This document shows positions 1 through 9,704 of a DNA stretch of 64,000 nucleotides, in pieces. Below the pieces are notes generated by a model. It had not been told where the DNA came from. It searched no databases and worked only from the letters and a program-made list of their open reading frames with translations. The stretch lies in NCBI RefSeq assembly GCF_001625085.1, contig NZ_BDAW01000013.1:164938-228937 (forward strand). The letters are read 5' to 3'. A program made the translations under genes and the position numbers. The DNA is from Nocardia acidivorans NBRC 108247 (GTDB taxonomy: Bacteria; Actinomycetota; Actinomycetes; Mycobacteriales; Mycobacteriaceae). Each line of letters begins with the position of its first letter. The stretch's first letter is position 1.

Positions 1-426
1 GGGAATGACGCCGAGCCCCACCTCCGGGCTCACGACAACGAGGCGCTCGGAATACTCGGCCACGGCCGCGACCAGCGCGTCGGTATCGGGTGCGATGGTT
101 CCGCGCGGCGCTTCCCACGCCTCGCGCGCATCGATCCGCGCGGTCAGCCAGGTGCCGAGATCGTCGATCAGGGTGGCGGGAGCGGGCTCGGCCAATGCCG
201 CGACCGGGTCACCCTCCACCACGGTCCAATTGCCGGGTCGCCGAACCCGGTGTGCCGCAATACGTTCGGCGAAATCCGCATCCTCGGGGTCCGGAATCGC
301 GGTCGCGATATATCGCACCGCCTCCGAGACAACCAACTGTTCCGCGAAAGCCGACTTCCCGGACCGGGCTCCACCGAGCACCAGCGTCCGTAGCGGTCGA
401 TCGGTTGACTGAGCACTGTGCGACAC
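1..426 (-). CDS. cobU: Bifunctional adenosylcobinamide kinase / guanylyltransferase, 3' end cut by the window
   Basis: CobU phosphorylates adenosylcobinamide and transfers GMP to it in nucleotide-loop assembly of coenzyme B12. The reverse-strand translation shows the family's N-terminal P-loop RTLVLGGARSGKSAFAE, then VRYIATA, an H-R-x-R-R-P block and LIDDLGTWLT, which are hallmark CobU segments. Only about the first 142 residues are present because the gene runs off the left edge. The GTG at 426 is the first in-frame start that gives a normal short leader before the P-loop; no strong ribosome binding site precedes it. In mycobacteria cob genes lie close to the DUF3043, IscA-like and adoK genes that follow here, which supports the call. 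Confidence 0.9.
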   Translation of the reverse strand, partial: MSHSAQSTDRPLRTLVLGGARSGKSAFAEQLVVSEAVRYIATAIPDPEDADFAERIAAHRVRRPGNWTVVEGDPVAALAEPAPATLIDDLGTWLTARIDAREAWEAPRGTIAPDTDALVAAVAEYSERLVVVSPEVGLGVIP

Positions 427-573
427 GTCAGCACGGTATCAACACACCCCGCTCCCGCACCGACCAGGCACGACCTTCGGTCCCCGAACGCACACGCATG
501 TAATGACGCTGGGAAACGCCGAGTGACCTCCCGCGCCATTACATGCGCATCTGCCGAGGCAGCGGGGCGCAGG

Positions 574-1542
574 TCAGCTGGCGCGGATTCCGCCGAAGCG
601 GCGGCGGTATTCGGCGGGGGCGATGCCGACCAGGCGCTGGAAGTGGTGGCGCAGCAGCGCGCCGGAGCCGAAACCGCAGTGGTGTGCGACGGTCTCCAGA
701 TCCATGTCGGTGTCTTCCAGGAGCTGCTTGGCGTGCAGGATGCGCTGGCCGGTCAACCATTTCACCGGCGTGGTGCCGGTTTCGGCGGCGAACTTGCGGG
801 CGAAGGTGCGGGTGGACATATTCGAGCGCGCGGACAGCGATTCGACCGTATGCGGTAGCTCGAGGTTCTTCTCCAGCCAGTGCAGCGTCTCGCCGAGGCT
901 GTCCGAACTGCAATCCACCACCGGCCGCTCGATGAATTGCCGCTGCCCGCCATCGCGTTGCGGCGGCACCACCATGCGCCGGGCGATGGCATTGGCGACC
1001 GAACTGCCGAGCTCGCGCCGCACCAGATGCAGACAGGCGTCGATCCCGGCCGCGGTTCCGGCGCTGGTGATCAGATTGCCCTCGTCCACGAACAGCACGT
1101 CGGGATCGACGGTCGCGAGCGGAAACCGTTCCGCCAGTTGATCGACATACCGCCAGTGCGTGGTGCATTTGCGTCCGTCGAGCAGTCCGGCCTCACCCGC
1201 CAGGAACGCCCCGGAGCAGACCGTCAAGACGGTGGCCCCGCGCTGGGAGGCGTCCCGCACCGCGTCCACGACCCGCGGGTCCATCGCCCCCTCGGTCGAG
1301 TATGGAAAGGCCGGAATCGCCACCAGATCCGCGTCCCGCAATTCTTCCAGGCCGTACTGCGCGGTCACCGATATCCCCGGTGAACTGGATCCGAGCGGCT
1401 TGCCGGGATCGGCCCCGCAGACCCGGAAGTCGAAGGGCGGCAGCCCATCCGCGGTCCGGTCCAGTCCGAAAACCTCACAGACGACGCCGAATTCGAACAT
1501 GGCGAGGCGTTCGTTCAGTACGACCGCGACCTTCGACAACAT
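574..1542 (-). CDS. GlxA family transcriptional regulator (DJ-1/PfpI domain plus AraC HTH)
   Basis: 322 residues. The first roughly 190 form a DJ-1/PfpI-like amidotransferase fold (VVLNERLAMFEFGVVCEVFG, with TVCSGAFLAGEAGLLDGR around the nucleophile-elbow Cys). The C-terminal 100 residues are an AraC-type double helix-turn-helix (MSTRTFARKFAAETGTTPVKW, then ETVAHHCGFGSGALLRHHFQR). Such proteins are cytoplasmic DNA-binding regulators that sense small metabolites; the ligand cannot be read from sequence. It is divergent from the microprotein operon starting at 1629 with an 86-base shared upstream region, so that operon is the obvious candidate target. The ATG at 1542 gives the usual family start. 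Confidence 0.92.
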   Translation of the reverse strand: MLSKVAVVLNERLAMFEFGVVCEVFGLDRTADGLPPFDFRVCGADPGKPLGSSSPGISVTAQYGLEELRDADLVAIPAFPYSTEGAMDPRVVDAVRDASQRGATVLTVCSGAFLAGEAGLLDGRKCTTHWRYVDQLAERFPLATVDPDVLFVDEGNLITSAGTAAGIDACLHLVRRELGSSVANAIARRMVVPPQRDGGQRQFIERPVVDCSSDSLGETLHWLEKNLELPHTVESLSARSNMSTRTFARKFAAETGTTPVKWLTGQRILHAKQLLEDTDMDLETVAHHCGFGSGALLRHHFQRLVGIAPAEYRRRFGGIRAS

Positions 1543-1628
1543 GCATCCACCATACCTGGCTGAATCTTTGCGATCAATGTCAGAACTGCCACTGTTGGCA
1601 GGAACTGCATTGGAGAAAACTTACCGCC

Positions 1629-1751
1629 ATGCAAGCGATAACCGCAATCACCGCAGCCGGAACCGCGATGAGCGCACTCGGCTATCTCACCTACGCCGCC
1701 ATGGCATGGGGCACAACCGATTCCACCAATGAAGGCGAGGCCCGCGCATGA
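1629..1751 (+). CDS. Small hydrophobic protein, first gene of a microprotein operon
   Basis: A 40-residue ORF starting MQAITAITAAGTAMSALGYL, with one short hydrophobic stretch that could be a membrane helix. A GGAGA lies upstream at rather long spacing. Its stop overlaps the next start in an ATGA, which argues for real translational coupling. I do not recognise a family. It is divergent from the GlxA-type regulator, and the run of three coupled small ORFs ends at a terminator, so I treat all three as genes. Confidence 0.5.
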   Translation: MQAITAITAAGTAMSALGYLTYAAMAWGTTDSTNEGEARA

Positions 1752-1981
1752 CCACCCTGAGCACCGGGTTCGTATCCCCGACCCACAGCACCACCACCGA
1801 ACACGAGGCATCGACGATGTTCACCCGACTCTTCGCCCTCTTCGCCGCCGCCGGCCGGGCCGTCCCCTTCCACCGCGAATCCGGTGGCGGACTCTTCGGA
1901 TCCACCGGCATCACCGACCGCGACCGGGTCCGCGCCTCACTCGAACTGCGCGCCATCGCCTCCATGCGCGAGCACGGCTGA
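1748..1981 (+). CDS. Hypothetical small protein, second gene of the microprotein operon
   Basis: 77 residues starting MTTLSTGFVSPTHSTTTEHE, then a hydrophobic patch (MFTRLFALFAAAG) and a charged tail ending ASMREHG. It overlaps the preceding ORF by ATGA and the following ORF by TGATG. No family is recognised. The hydrophobic patch could be a membrane anchor or amphipathic helix. An internal ATG before FTRLFALF is an alternative start, but the coupled ATG at 1748 is favoured. Confidence 0.55.
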   Translation: MTTLSTGFVSPTHSTTTEHEASTMFTRLFALFAAAGRAVPFHRESGGGLFGSTGITDRDRVRASLELRAIASMREHG

Positions 1982-2136
1982 TGAGCTGGCTGGCAGCGGC
2001 CCTGGTCGGTCCCGCACCGCGGCACTGGGGCACGGCGGCGACATCGTTCCGATTCGGAGACGAACGACCGGCCAACCCGCCCGAGCCGCGACCATCGTGT
2101 CGCAGCGCGGGTGGTGAGGATCCCGCGAACAACTGA
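1981..2136 (+). CDS. Hypothetical small protein, third gene of the microprotein operon
   Basis: A 51-residue ORF starting MSWLAAALVGPAPRHWG and ending PANN. Its ATG shares a base with the preceding stop (TGATG), and its own stop falls at the base of a strong terminator hairpin. The composition (Pro, Arg, Ala) is uninformative and no family is recognised. The support is purely positional. Confidence 0.4.
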   Translation: MSWLAAALVGPAPRHWGTAATSFRFGDERPANPPEPRPSCRSAGGEDPANN

Positions 2137-2163
2137 GGGCCGCCGAATGATTCGGCGGCCCTC
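2135..2163 (+). terminator. Hairpin terminator after the microprotein operon
   Basis: A perfect 13-bp stem (GAGGGCCGCCGAA, TGA loop, TTCGGCGGCCCTC) directly after the last small ORF and before the convergent DUF3043 gene. It lacks a clean T run, so it may also serve the opposite strand. Confidence 0.75.
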
Positions 2164-2181
2164 GTCGTTTCGATGCTGCTA

Positions 2182-2835
2182 CTAGATGCTGTCCCCCGCG
2201 CTGACCCGCGGCTTCGGCGCACGCATGCGGCGAATCTGCGAGGCGCGCACGAACGAGTACCAGCCCAGCGAGAAGCTGGAATCGGTGGCATCCGGGAAGC
2301 GCTCGCGCACCCGCTTGCTCACGATGCGACCGAGGATGACGCCCTCGATGATCATGAAGACCATCATCACCAGCATGGCGAGCGTGACGATCGCCTGCAG
2401 CGCCGGCGAGAGAATCATGCTCAGGATCAATACGAGTGCAAGGGGCATGAACAAACCGAGCAGATTGCGGCGCGCGTCGACGATGTCACGCACGTAACCC
2501 TTCACCGGCCCCTTGTCGCGCGGCAGCAGGTACTGCTCCTCACCGGCGAGCATGCGCGCCCGGCGATCCTGCGTCGCGGCCTTGCGCTCGGCCGCGTCGA
2601 CCTTGCGGTCCGCCCGCGAACCACGCAGCTCCTTACGGCGCGCACGCGCTTCCTTCGAGGTCAGGGGCGCGGGCGCGACCGGTCCGCGACGGCGGGCCTC
2701 GGCCTCGCGGCGCTTGGGGGTGGGCCGCCCCTTACCGGCGGTCGACGGCCGCTCCCGGACCGTCGCGGCGCCACCGGCATCGACGGTGGAGGTGTCGGAG
2801 GTGGTGTCGGATTCGCCACGGCGCAGGAACTTCAC
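2182..2835 (-). CDS. DUF3043 domain membrane protein
   Basis: 217 residues from GTG 2835 (VKFLRRGES). The N-terminal half is hydrophilic and very basic with many Arg/Lys repeats. Around residues 125-180 two hydrophobic helices follow each other (NLLGLFMPLALVLILSMIL and AIVTLAMLVMMVFMIIEGVIL), followed by a conserved charged tail. This is the layout of the actinobacterial DUF3043 family, a membrane protein of unknown function. Upstream in-frame codons would add a low-complexity leader not seen in the family, so the GTG beside the MKFLRR-like start is preferred. It is divergent from the IscA-like gene, as I recall for the mycobacterial homologue near cobT. Confidence 0.85.
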   Translation of the reverse strand: MKFLRRGESDTTSDTSTVDAGGAATVRERPSTAGKGRPTPKRREAEARRRGPVAPAPLTSKEARARRKELRGSRADRKVDAAERKAATQDRRARMLAGEEQYLLPRDKGPVKGYVRDIVDARRNLLGLFMPLALVLILSMILSPALQAIVTLAMLVMMVFMIIEGVILGRIVSKRVRERFPDATDSSFSLGWYSFVRASQIRRMRAPKPRVSAGDSI

Positions 2836-3033
2836 GGCGACCAGGCTATTCGATGAGGTGTCCGCCGGAAAAACCTGGTCCGTCCATCTTTGCTGTCCCC
2901 TCGGTGACGCGGCCGCTCTGCCGGCGGAATCACCGCCGCGTAGGATTGGGAATAGTCGTCCGCGAAGAGGCGTTGACACGCACCGAGACGTGCCCCTTCT
3001 CACGGGTTGAAAACAGGTCCTTTAGGAGAGTTC

Positions 3034-3384
3034 ATGACTGTGCAGAACGAGACCACCACTCACGGTGCGACTCTGACGGACGCCGCTGCCGCCAAGGCGA
3101 AGGCGCTGCTCGACCAGGAGGGCCGCGACGACCTCGCGCTGCGGATCGCCGTGCAGCCCGGTGGCTGTGCCGGTCTGCGTTACCAGCTCTTCTTCGATGA
3201 TCGCTCGCTCGACGGCGATCTGGTCGTCGAGTTCGGTGGCGTCAAGCTCGCCGTCGACCGCATGAGCGCCCCCTACATCCAGGGCGCCTCGATCGACTTC
3301 GTCGACACCATCGAGAAGCAGGGCTTCACCATCGACAACCCGAACGCCACCGGCTCCTGCGCCTGCGGCGACAGCTTCAACTGA
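3034..3384 (+). CDS. HesB/IscA/ErpA-type iron-sulfur cluster insertion protein
   Basis: 116 residues. A-type carrier proteins accept Fe-S clusters and pass them to apo-enzymes in the cytoplasm. The three cluster-ligand cysteines are visible: one in QPGGCAGLRYQ and two in the C-terminal GSCACGDSF, with the usual spacing. The start at 3034 is set by TTTAGGAGAG a few bases upstream. Synteny with the mycobacterial Rv2204c region supports an orthologous role. It is transcribed alone, ending at a hairpin at 3396. Confidence 0.93.
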   Translation: MTVQNETTTHGATLTDAAAAKAKALLDQEGRDDLALRIAVQPGGCAGLRYQLFFDDRSLDGDLVVEFGGVKLAVDRMSAPYIQGASIDFVDTIEKQGFTIDNPNATGSCACGDSFN

Positions 3385-3395
3385 TCTGAGACATC

Positions 3396-3432
3396 CAGCG
3401 CGGAACGTTCCTTCACCGGAGGTTCCGCGCTG
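3396..3432 (+). terminator. Hairpin terminator after the IscA-like gene
   Basis: An 11-bp perfect stem (CAGCGCGGAAC / GTTCCGCGCTG) 12 bases after the stop codon, with no strong T run. It separates the IscA-like gene from adoK. Confidence 0.7.
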
Positions 3433-3556
3433 TCGCATGTCCGGGCGAATCCCGCCCCCAGAGTTGGTTTTCCCCGTCTCGGACAGTGTATTTTCAAGGT
3501 GCGGACCTGTCGGTTCGCGACCTCCACCCGGCCCCGCGTCTGCCCGTCTCGCATAG

Positions 3557-4564
<1,008 letters not shown>

Positions 4565-4584
4565 CACCTGCCGGACTTGTTTGT

Positions 4585-4620
4585 ACCGCACGCTGATCTC
4601 ACGATCGGCGTGCGGTTTCT
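4585..4620 (+). terminator. Rho-independent terminator after adoK
   Basis: A 14-bp stem (ACCGCACGCTGATC / GATCGGCGTGCGGT, one G-T pair) with a four-base loop, followed by TTCTTCT. Confidence 0.85.
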
Positions 4621-4696
4621 TCTGTGCTGAAGCCGCCGTGATCACCGCGGTCGCTCGACCGCGCTCGTTGTAGAACTTTATTCGAAGGACCTGATG

Positions 4697-5788
4697 ATGG
4701 TGGTACGGGTCGGCGTCGTGGATCTGCTTTCACTTCGGCCGGACAGCATGACGAAACGGGTGTTCGTCGAGGCGCTGCGCGGGGCGACCGAGCGGCTCGG
4801 ATGGGTGGTGCTCGAGTCGCCGTTCGACGGAGCCGCGCCGGGGACGGGAGCCGTTCTCGGACAGCATGATTCGCCCGGCGTACGGGCGGAGGTCGATAAT
4901 GTCGGTCACAGCGAGCCGATCGAACTGCGGTGTTTCGGGATCGATCCGCTCGGGTCTGCCGATGCGGTCGACTGGTCCGCAGTGGCCTCGATGGATGCGC
5001 TGATTATCAGCGGTAGTGAGCCCACTTCGACGGAAATCGCGGATGAACCCTGCCTGGCGATTATCGATCGGTTGTTGCGGGAGTGCTCGGGCGTCACCTC
5101 GCTGTTGTTCTCGTGTCAATCCGCGCATGCCGCACTGCATCTGCTGCACGGGGTGCGCCGCTACCGCTTGGCCGACCGCTGCCATGGCGTGTTCGATCAT
5201 CGGGTGCACCTCGCGCCGGGAGCTCTCGGGCTGGGCGAAACAGATGCGGCCGCAGCAGATTTCGCGACCGGGCCGGAGGGCGAGCTCACGGCGGGGCTCA
5301 CCACGCCCGTGCGGGTGCCGCATTCGCGGTGGAATGTCATGAACTCCGCGGATCTGCGAGATGCCGGGCTCACCGTGCTCCTCGACTCCGAGGAGGCGGA
5401 GTGGCAGCTTGCCATCGGCTCCGAGGGGCTGCGGCATGTCTTCATGCAGGGGCATCCCGAATATCTGCCGGACACCATGGCTCGCGAGTATCGCCGGGAC
5501 CTGCGACGGTGGATCGCCGATTCGACGCTGCCGTTCCCTCGGATCCCGGTGGGGTACTTCCCGGCGGAGGTGCATGAGCGGCTCATCGCGCATGCCGAAT
5601 CGGTGCGCGTTCACCGCGACCCGGCCCTGTTCGACGAACTGGTCCTGCCCGCCGACCCCACCGAGGTGGCGCGCGACTGGTCCGCGCAGGCGCGCACGTT
5701 CTTCGCCAATTGGCTGGAGGCCGTGCGGAATCGGCGGGCCGCGGCGTCCACGCACGCGACAGGACTGGCCTCGGCCGAGCCGGCCTAG
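4697..5788 (+). CDS. MetA-like homoserine O-acyltransferase (HTS family)
   Basis: About 363 residues. The HTS (MetA) fold activates homoserine by succinyl or acetyl transfer in methionine synthesis. Visible family features are the nucleophile region LLFSCQSAHAALHLLHG (Cys near residue 140), the PHSRWNV block and the MQGHPEYLPDTM segment with the catalytic His-Glu pair. Two adjacent ATGs exist; the second (4697) is better spaced from GAAGGA. Actinobacteria commonly use MetX for this step, so the protein may act on a different amino acid or in a secondary pathway; acyl-donor choice cannot be read here. A decayed copy of its 3' end lies about 100 bases downstream. Confidence 0.8.
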   Translation: MVVRVGVVDLLSLRPDSMTKRVFVEALRGATERLGWVVLESPFDGAAPGTGAVLGQHDSPGVRAEVDNVGHSEPIELRCFGIDPLGSADAVDWSAVASMDALIISGSEPTSTEIADEPCLAIIDRLLRECSGVTSLLFSCQSAHAALHLLHGVRRYRLADRCHGVFDHRVHLAPGALGLGETDAAAADFATGPEGELTAGLTTPVRVPHSRWNVMNSADLRDAGLTVLLDSEEAEWQLAIGSEGLRHVFMQGHPEYLPDTMAREYRRDLRRWIADSTLPFPRIPVGYFPAEVHERLIAHAESVRVHRDPALFDELVLPADPTEVARDWSAQARTFFANWLEAVRNRRAAASTHATGLASAEPA

Positions 5789-5890
5789 CCCCCGCCATGC
5801 ACCGCGGCCGGGGCTACGCATATTCAGCCGAGGTGCCGGTGGGGCCGAGGCGCTGGTCCACGCCGGGGCAGAACTCGACGTTCATCTGGG

Positions 5891-6050
5891 CGGCTCATCG
5901 CGCGTTCCGAAGCGGTACGCAACCACCGCGACCTGCTCGACAAGCTGGCCGCACCCGCCGACCACACCGAAGTAGCGCGCAACCGGTCCACACATGCGCG
6001 CACCTTGTTCACCAATTGGCCGGGCACCGTGCGGAATCGGCGTATCGAAG
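5891..6050 (+). pseudogene. Decayed duplicate of the metA-like 3' end
   Basis: The translated stretch RLIARSEAVRNHRD, ADHTEVARN and ARTLFTNW ending TVRNRR aligns in order with the C-terminus of the upstream MetA-like protein (RLIAHAESVRVHRD, ADPTEVARD, ARTFFANW, AVRNRR). The DNA matches around 5579-5740 with scattered changes and a small deletion. No start codon or catalytic part is present. It is a remnant of a tandem duplicate or diverged paralogue. The rest of the 480-base gap between the MetA-like and MBL genes shows nothing I can name. Confidence 0.8.
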
Positions 6051-6268
6051 CGCGCTGTCATCGTGCGAGCCCGCCCACTGAGGTTCGGCCTGGAGCCGCC
6101 CCGTCATCCCGGCAAGCTTGTGGACGGGATCCACACAGCTTCCACGCGCAGGCACACAAGCCTCCGTCAGCGAGGCTGGAGCCCAGTTTCCGGCGCGGTT
6201 GGGCGGCGGTCCAACTTCGGTGGGGGTCCGGCACATTCGATCGTGTCCGAGGCAATAGGGTGTTCGCT

Positions 6269-6982
6269 ATGGCCTCGGACCGTTTGTATTTTCGTCAGCT
6301 GCTCGCGGGTCGCGACTGGGCGGTCGGTGATCCGATCGCCACGCAGATGCGGAACTTCGCGTACCTGATCGGCGATCGGGAGACCGGCGACTGCTTGGTG
6401 GTCGATCCGGCATATGCCGCCGCGGACCTGGTGCAGCTCGCCGAGGCGGACGGGATGCGGCTGTCCGGTGTGCTGGCCACCCATCACCACCCCGATCATG
6501 TCGGCGGCACCATGCTCGGCTTCACACTCAGCGGGGTGAAGGAGCTGCTCGAGAAGGTCGATGTGCCGGTGCACGTCAATGCCGAGGAGCTGCCGTGGGT
6601 CGCCAATGTCACCGGGATCGCGCCCAGCGAGCTGACCGGGCATGCGCACGGCGACAAGGTGGCGGTCGGCGGATTCGAGATCGAGCTGCTGCACACGCCC
6701 GGGCATACGCCGGGCAGTCAGTGCTTCCTGTTCGAGGATCGACTGATCGCGGGCGACACCCTATTCGTCGACGGCTGCGGGCGGACCGACTTCCCCGGCG
6801 GCAATTCCGAGGACATGTTCCACAGCCTGCGCTCTTTGGCCGCGCTGCAAGGCAATCCGGTGGTGTACCCGGGGCACTGGTATTCCGAGGAGCCCAGCGC
6901 GGAGCTGACCAAGATCGTCGAGAAGAATTACGTGATGCGGCCGAAGACCTTGGACGAGTGGCAGATGTTCATGCCCGGCTGA
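6269..6982 (+). CDS. MBL-fold metallo-hydrolase (glyoxalase II-like)
   Basis: 237 residues. The metal-binding motif THHHPDHVGG is intact, and further ligands sit in HTPGHTPGS, IAGDTLFVDGCGR and YPGHWY. This arrangement is typical of glyoxalase II and related cytoplasmic thioester or persulfide hydrolases. The sequence GRTDFPGGNSEDMFHSL is shared with actinobacterial MBL proteins of unassigned substrate. ATG 6269 immediately precedes the conserved N-terminal region; the upstream in-frame extension is unrelated sequence that contains the MetA remnant. The substrate is not predictable. Confidence 0.9.
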   Translation: MASDRLYFRQLLAGRDWAVGDPIATQMRNFAYLIGDRETGDCLVVDPAYAAADLVQLAEADGMRLSGVLATHHHPDHVGGTMLGFTLSGVKELLEKVDVPVHVNAEELPWVANVTGIAPSELTGHAHGDKVAVGGFEIELLHTPGHTPGSQCFLFEDRLIAGDTLFVDGCGRTDFPGGNSEDMFHSLRSLAALQGNPVVYPGHWYSEEPSAELTKIVEKNYVMRPKTLDEWQMFMPG

Positions 6983-7065
6983 CTCGGGCTACGAATGGCA
7001 GCACCGTTTGCCGCTCAGAATCCAGCCGCACCGCTTCCGGCCCGAATACCTTGCGTCCCGGGCCG

Positions 7066-7167
7066 ATGCGCATGATGGTCGGCCCCGGCCACCGCGTGCT
7101 GATCCCGCTGTCAGCGTTTGTGGTCGCGGTGGTGCTGGTCGCCGCACGCCACCATCTCGCTCCCTGA
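7066..7167 (+). CDS. Possible 33-residue single-pass membrane peptide
   Basis: A short ORF starting MRMMVGPGHRVLIPLSAF with a hydrophobic stretch through VVAVVLVAARHH, ending 13 bases before a strong terminator hairpin. The terminator with no other nearby plus-strand gene end (the MBL gene stops at 6982) hints that something is transcribed here. It could equally be the 3' UTR of the MBL gene. Confidence 0.3.
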   Translation: MRMMVGPGHRVLIPLSAFVVAVVLVAARHHLAP

Positions 7168-7179
7168 CGTGCAATGCCC

Positions 7180-7210
7180 GCTCCGAATCCCATTCGGAGC
7201 AGGCGTTTTT
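7180..7210 (+). terminator. Rho-independent terminator
   Basis: A perfect 9-bp stem (GCTCCGAAT / ATTCGGAGC) with a CCC loop, followed by AGGCGTTTTT. It ends plus-strand transcription before the convergent ilvE. Confidence 0.88.
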
Positions 7211-7225
7211 CACGCGTGGAGGCGT

Positions 7226-8326
7226 TTACGCCATGGTGCGCAGCCAGCCGTGGCCATCCGCGAAGGTACCGCGCTGAATACCTGTCAAGGTGTCCCGCAG
7301 CGCCATGGTGACCTCACCGGGTTCCCCTCCGCCGATGACGAATTCGCGTTCGGCGGACTTCACCGTGCCCACGGGCGTGATCACCGCGGCGGTGCCGCAG
7401 GCGAAAACCTCGGAGATCTCTCCGGATTCGGCGCCCTTGCGCCACTCCTCGACCGAGATCTTGCGCTCCTCAACGGAATACCCGGAGTCGGCGGCGAGGG
7501 TGAGCAGCGAATCGCGGGTGATACCCGGCAGCAGCGATCCGGACAGCTCCGGTGTCACCAGCCGCGCCTGCGACCCGGTGCCGAACACGAAGAAGAGGTT
7601 GTTGGTGCCCATCTCCTCCACATACGCACGCTCGATGGCATCGAGCCACACCACCTGGTCGCAGCCCTGCTCGGAGGCTTGCTTCTGCGCCAGCAGCGAG
7701 GACGCGTAATTACCCGCGACCTTCGCCTCACCGGTTCCGCCGGGGGCGGCGCGCACGTATTCGGTCGACAGCCACACCTTCACCGGCTTCACACCGCGCG
7801 GGAAGTACGCGCCCGCGGGCGAACCCAGCAGCAGGTACTTGTACGCGGCGGCGGGTTTCACGCCGAGCCCCGCCTCGGTGGCGAACATGAACGGCCGCAG
7901 GTACAGCGACTCCTCACCCCCGGCGGGCGGCACCCAGTCGGAGTCGACTTCGAGCAGCTGGCGCACGGATTCGATGAACAGCTCATCGGGCAGCTCGGCC
8001 ATGGCCATGCGCGCGGCCGAGCGGCGGAATCGCGCGGCATTGGCATCGACCCGGAAGGTCGCGATGCTGCCATCGGCCTGCCGGTAGGCCTTCAACCCCT
8101 CGAAGATGGCCTGTCCGTAGTGGAAGACCATGGTCGCGGGGTCCATCGACAGTGGGCCGTATGGCTCGACGCGCGCATTGACCCATTCGCCGTCGAGGTA
8201 GTCGATGGACACCATGTGATCGGTGAAGAATCGGCCGAATCCGGGCGCCGCGAGAATCTCCTGCCGTCGCTCCGCCGGGGTGGGCGCGGGGTGCGAGGTG
8301 CGGGTGAACTGCGCGGCGACTGTCAT
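7226..8326 (-). CDS. ilvE: Branched-chain amino acid aminotransferase
   Basis: 366 residues, class IV PLP-dependent aminotransferase catalysing the last step of Leu, Ile and Val synthesis and the first of their breakdown. Diagnostic segments are the N-terminal [28 protein letters not shown], the PLP-lysine region [16 protein letters not shown] and [10 protein letters not shown], then [17 protein letters not shown] 8326 ([10 protein letters not shown]) is used rather than the upstream ATG, which adds a non-conserved 14-residue leader. The ilvE-gcvT pairing matches mycobacterial Rv2210c-Rv2211c. Confidence 0.95.
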   Translation of the reverse strand: MTVAAQFTRTSHPAPTPAERRQEILAAPGFGRFFTDHMVSIDYLDGEWVNARVEPYGPLSMDPATMVFHYGQAIFEGLKAYRQADGSIATFRVDANAARFRRSAARMAMAELPDELFIESVRQLLEVDSDWVPPAGGEESLYLRPFMFATEAGLGVKPAAAYKYLLLGSPAGAYFPRGVKPVKVWLSTEYVRAAPGGTGEAKVAGNYASSLLAQKQASEQGCDQVVWLDAIERAYVEEMGTNNLFFVFGTGSQARLVTPELSGSLLPGITRDSLLTLAADSGYSVEERKISVEEWRKGAESGEISEVFACGTAAVITPVGTVKSAEREFVIGGGEPGEVTMALRDTLTGIQRGTFADGHGWLRTMA

Positions 8327-8420
8327 GACGGCGAGTTTAATTTGCCGGTCGAGCGGACACGCCGCCACCCACCCGGCGGCCGGAAGTCATGGCGTTTCGC
8401 CCGTGATGCACCTGGCTTTT

Positions 8421-8480
8421 TCGTGCACTTGTCACCATCTTCAGGCGGAAAACCACCAATCCGAAGCGACAAGTGCACGA
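8421..8480. repeat. 13-bp perfect inverted repeat between gcvT and ilvE
   Basis: TCGTGCACTTGTC at 8421-8433 and its exact reverse complement GACAAGTGCACGA at 8468-8480, with a 34-base loop. It lies just after the gcvT stop on the reverse strand and before ilvE. It could be a long-loop terminator, an RNA regulatory stem or a paired operator site. Confidence 0.7.
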
Positions 8481-8489
8481 TTAGTACAC

Positions 8490-9656
8490 CTACGCCGTAT
8501 GCGGTTCGACGAACGGCGGCTTGACGACCTCACACTTGATGCGCCGCCCACGCACATCGACCTCGACCTCATCCCCGGGCTCGACCTTCGCCGCGGTATC
8601 GAGCAGCGCCAGCGCGATCCCCACCTTGAGGCTGGGCGAGAAAGTGCCGGAGGTCGTCTCACCGACCTGCTCGTCACCCCGCATGACGGCTTGCCCCTGA
8701 CGCAGGACGCCGCGGTCGATTGCCTTGAGCCCCAGCAGGAGTCGCCGCGGCCCGGCCGCCTTCTCCTGCTCCAGCGCGGCCTTGCCCCAGAACTCCGGCT
8801 TCTTCCAGCCGACGGCCCAGCCGGTACGCGCCTGCAAGGGCGAAATGTCAACGGAGAGTTCATGTCCGTGCAGCGGATACCCCATCTCGGTGCGCAGGGT
8901 ATCGCGCGCCCCGAGCCCGGCGGCCTGACCACCGGCAGCCTCGACCCGCGCCACCAGCGCACGGAAGACAGCCTCGGCGTCATCCCACTCGGGCAGCAGT
9001 TCGTAGCCGTGCTCACCGGTGTAGCCGGTCCGGCACACCCGCACCGGCCGCCCCTCCCACTCGGCGTCGGCGTACGCCATGTATTCCATATCGGTCGGCA
9101 ACCCCAGCGCCGCAAGCACTTCCGCCGACTTCGGCCCCTGCACCGCGAACACCGCATACCCGCGATGCTCATCGGTCACCGTGATTCCCTCAGGTGCCTG
9201 CTTCCGCAACTCCGCGACAACGGCCGCGGTATTGGCGGCATTCGGCACCAGGAAGATCTCGTCATCGCTGACGTAGTAGGCAATGAGGTCGTCGATCACG
9301 CCGCCCTCGGGCGTGCAGCACAGCGTGTACTGCGCCTTCCCCGGCCGAATGCGGTTGAGGTCATTGCTCAATGCCGAGTTCACGAAAGCCGCCGCCCCAG
9401 CGCCCTTCACCGTGGCCTTCCCCAGGTGGCTGACATCGAACAGCCCGACAGCGGTCCGAACGGCGGTGTGCTCCCCCACGGTGCCCGCATACGACACCGG
9501 CATCTCCCACCCCCCGAACGGAGCGAAGGTCGCCCCGAGTTCGACGTGGACGTTGTGGATGGGTCCCTGCAACAGCTTCTCGTCGGTCACGCGCTGGAGT
9601 TTATCCGCCGCCGACCCCGCGGTTGTGATTCGGGCAATTCCCGGCAGACCACTCAT
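8490..9656 (-). CDS. gcvT: Glycine cleavage system aminomethyltransferase (T protein)
   Basis: 388 residues from ATG 9656 ([10 protein letters not shown]). GcvT transfers the methylene group from the H-protein-bound aminomethyl intermediate to tetrahydrofolate. Conserved segments include [56 protein letters not shown] and the C-terminal barrel region [18 protein letters not shown]. The upstream in-frame extension to 9782 overlaps the divergent EspC-like gene and is rejected. Only 48 bases separate the two divergent starts, so their promoters must overlap. Confidence 0.95.
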   Translation of the reverse strand: MSGLPGIARITTAGSAADKLQRVTDEKLLQGPIHNVHVELGATFAPFGGWEMPVSYAGTVGEHTAVRTAVGLFDVSHLGKATVKGAGAAAFVNSALSNDLNRIRPGKAQYTLCCTPEGGVIDDLIAYYVSDDEIFLVPNAANTAAVVAELRKQAPEGITVTDEHRGYAVFAVQGPKSAEVLAALGLPTDMEYMAYADAEWEGRPVRVCRTGYTGEHGYELLPEWDDAEAVFRALVARVEAAGGQAAGLGARDTLRTEMGYPLHGHELSVDISPLQARTGWAVGWKKPEFWGKAALEQEKAAGPRRLLLGLKAIDRGVLRQGQAVMRGDEQVGETTSGTFSPSLKVGIALALLDTAAKVEPGDEVEVDVRGRRIKCEVVKPPFVEPHTA

Positions 9657-9704
9657 AGCGGTCTGCGATAGAGTCTGCCGGAAGTTTGCAGTTGAGGGAG
9701 CGCC

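Noticed and set aside
7118..9671. Two long plus-strand ORFs (468 and 482 codons)
   Set aside because: They are antisense to ilvE and gcvT, both well-supported enzymes.
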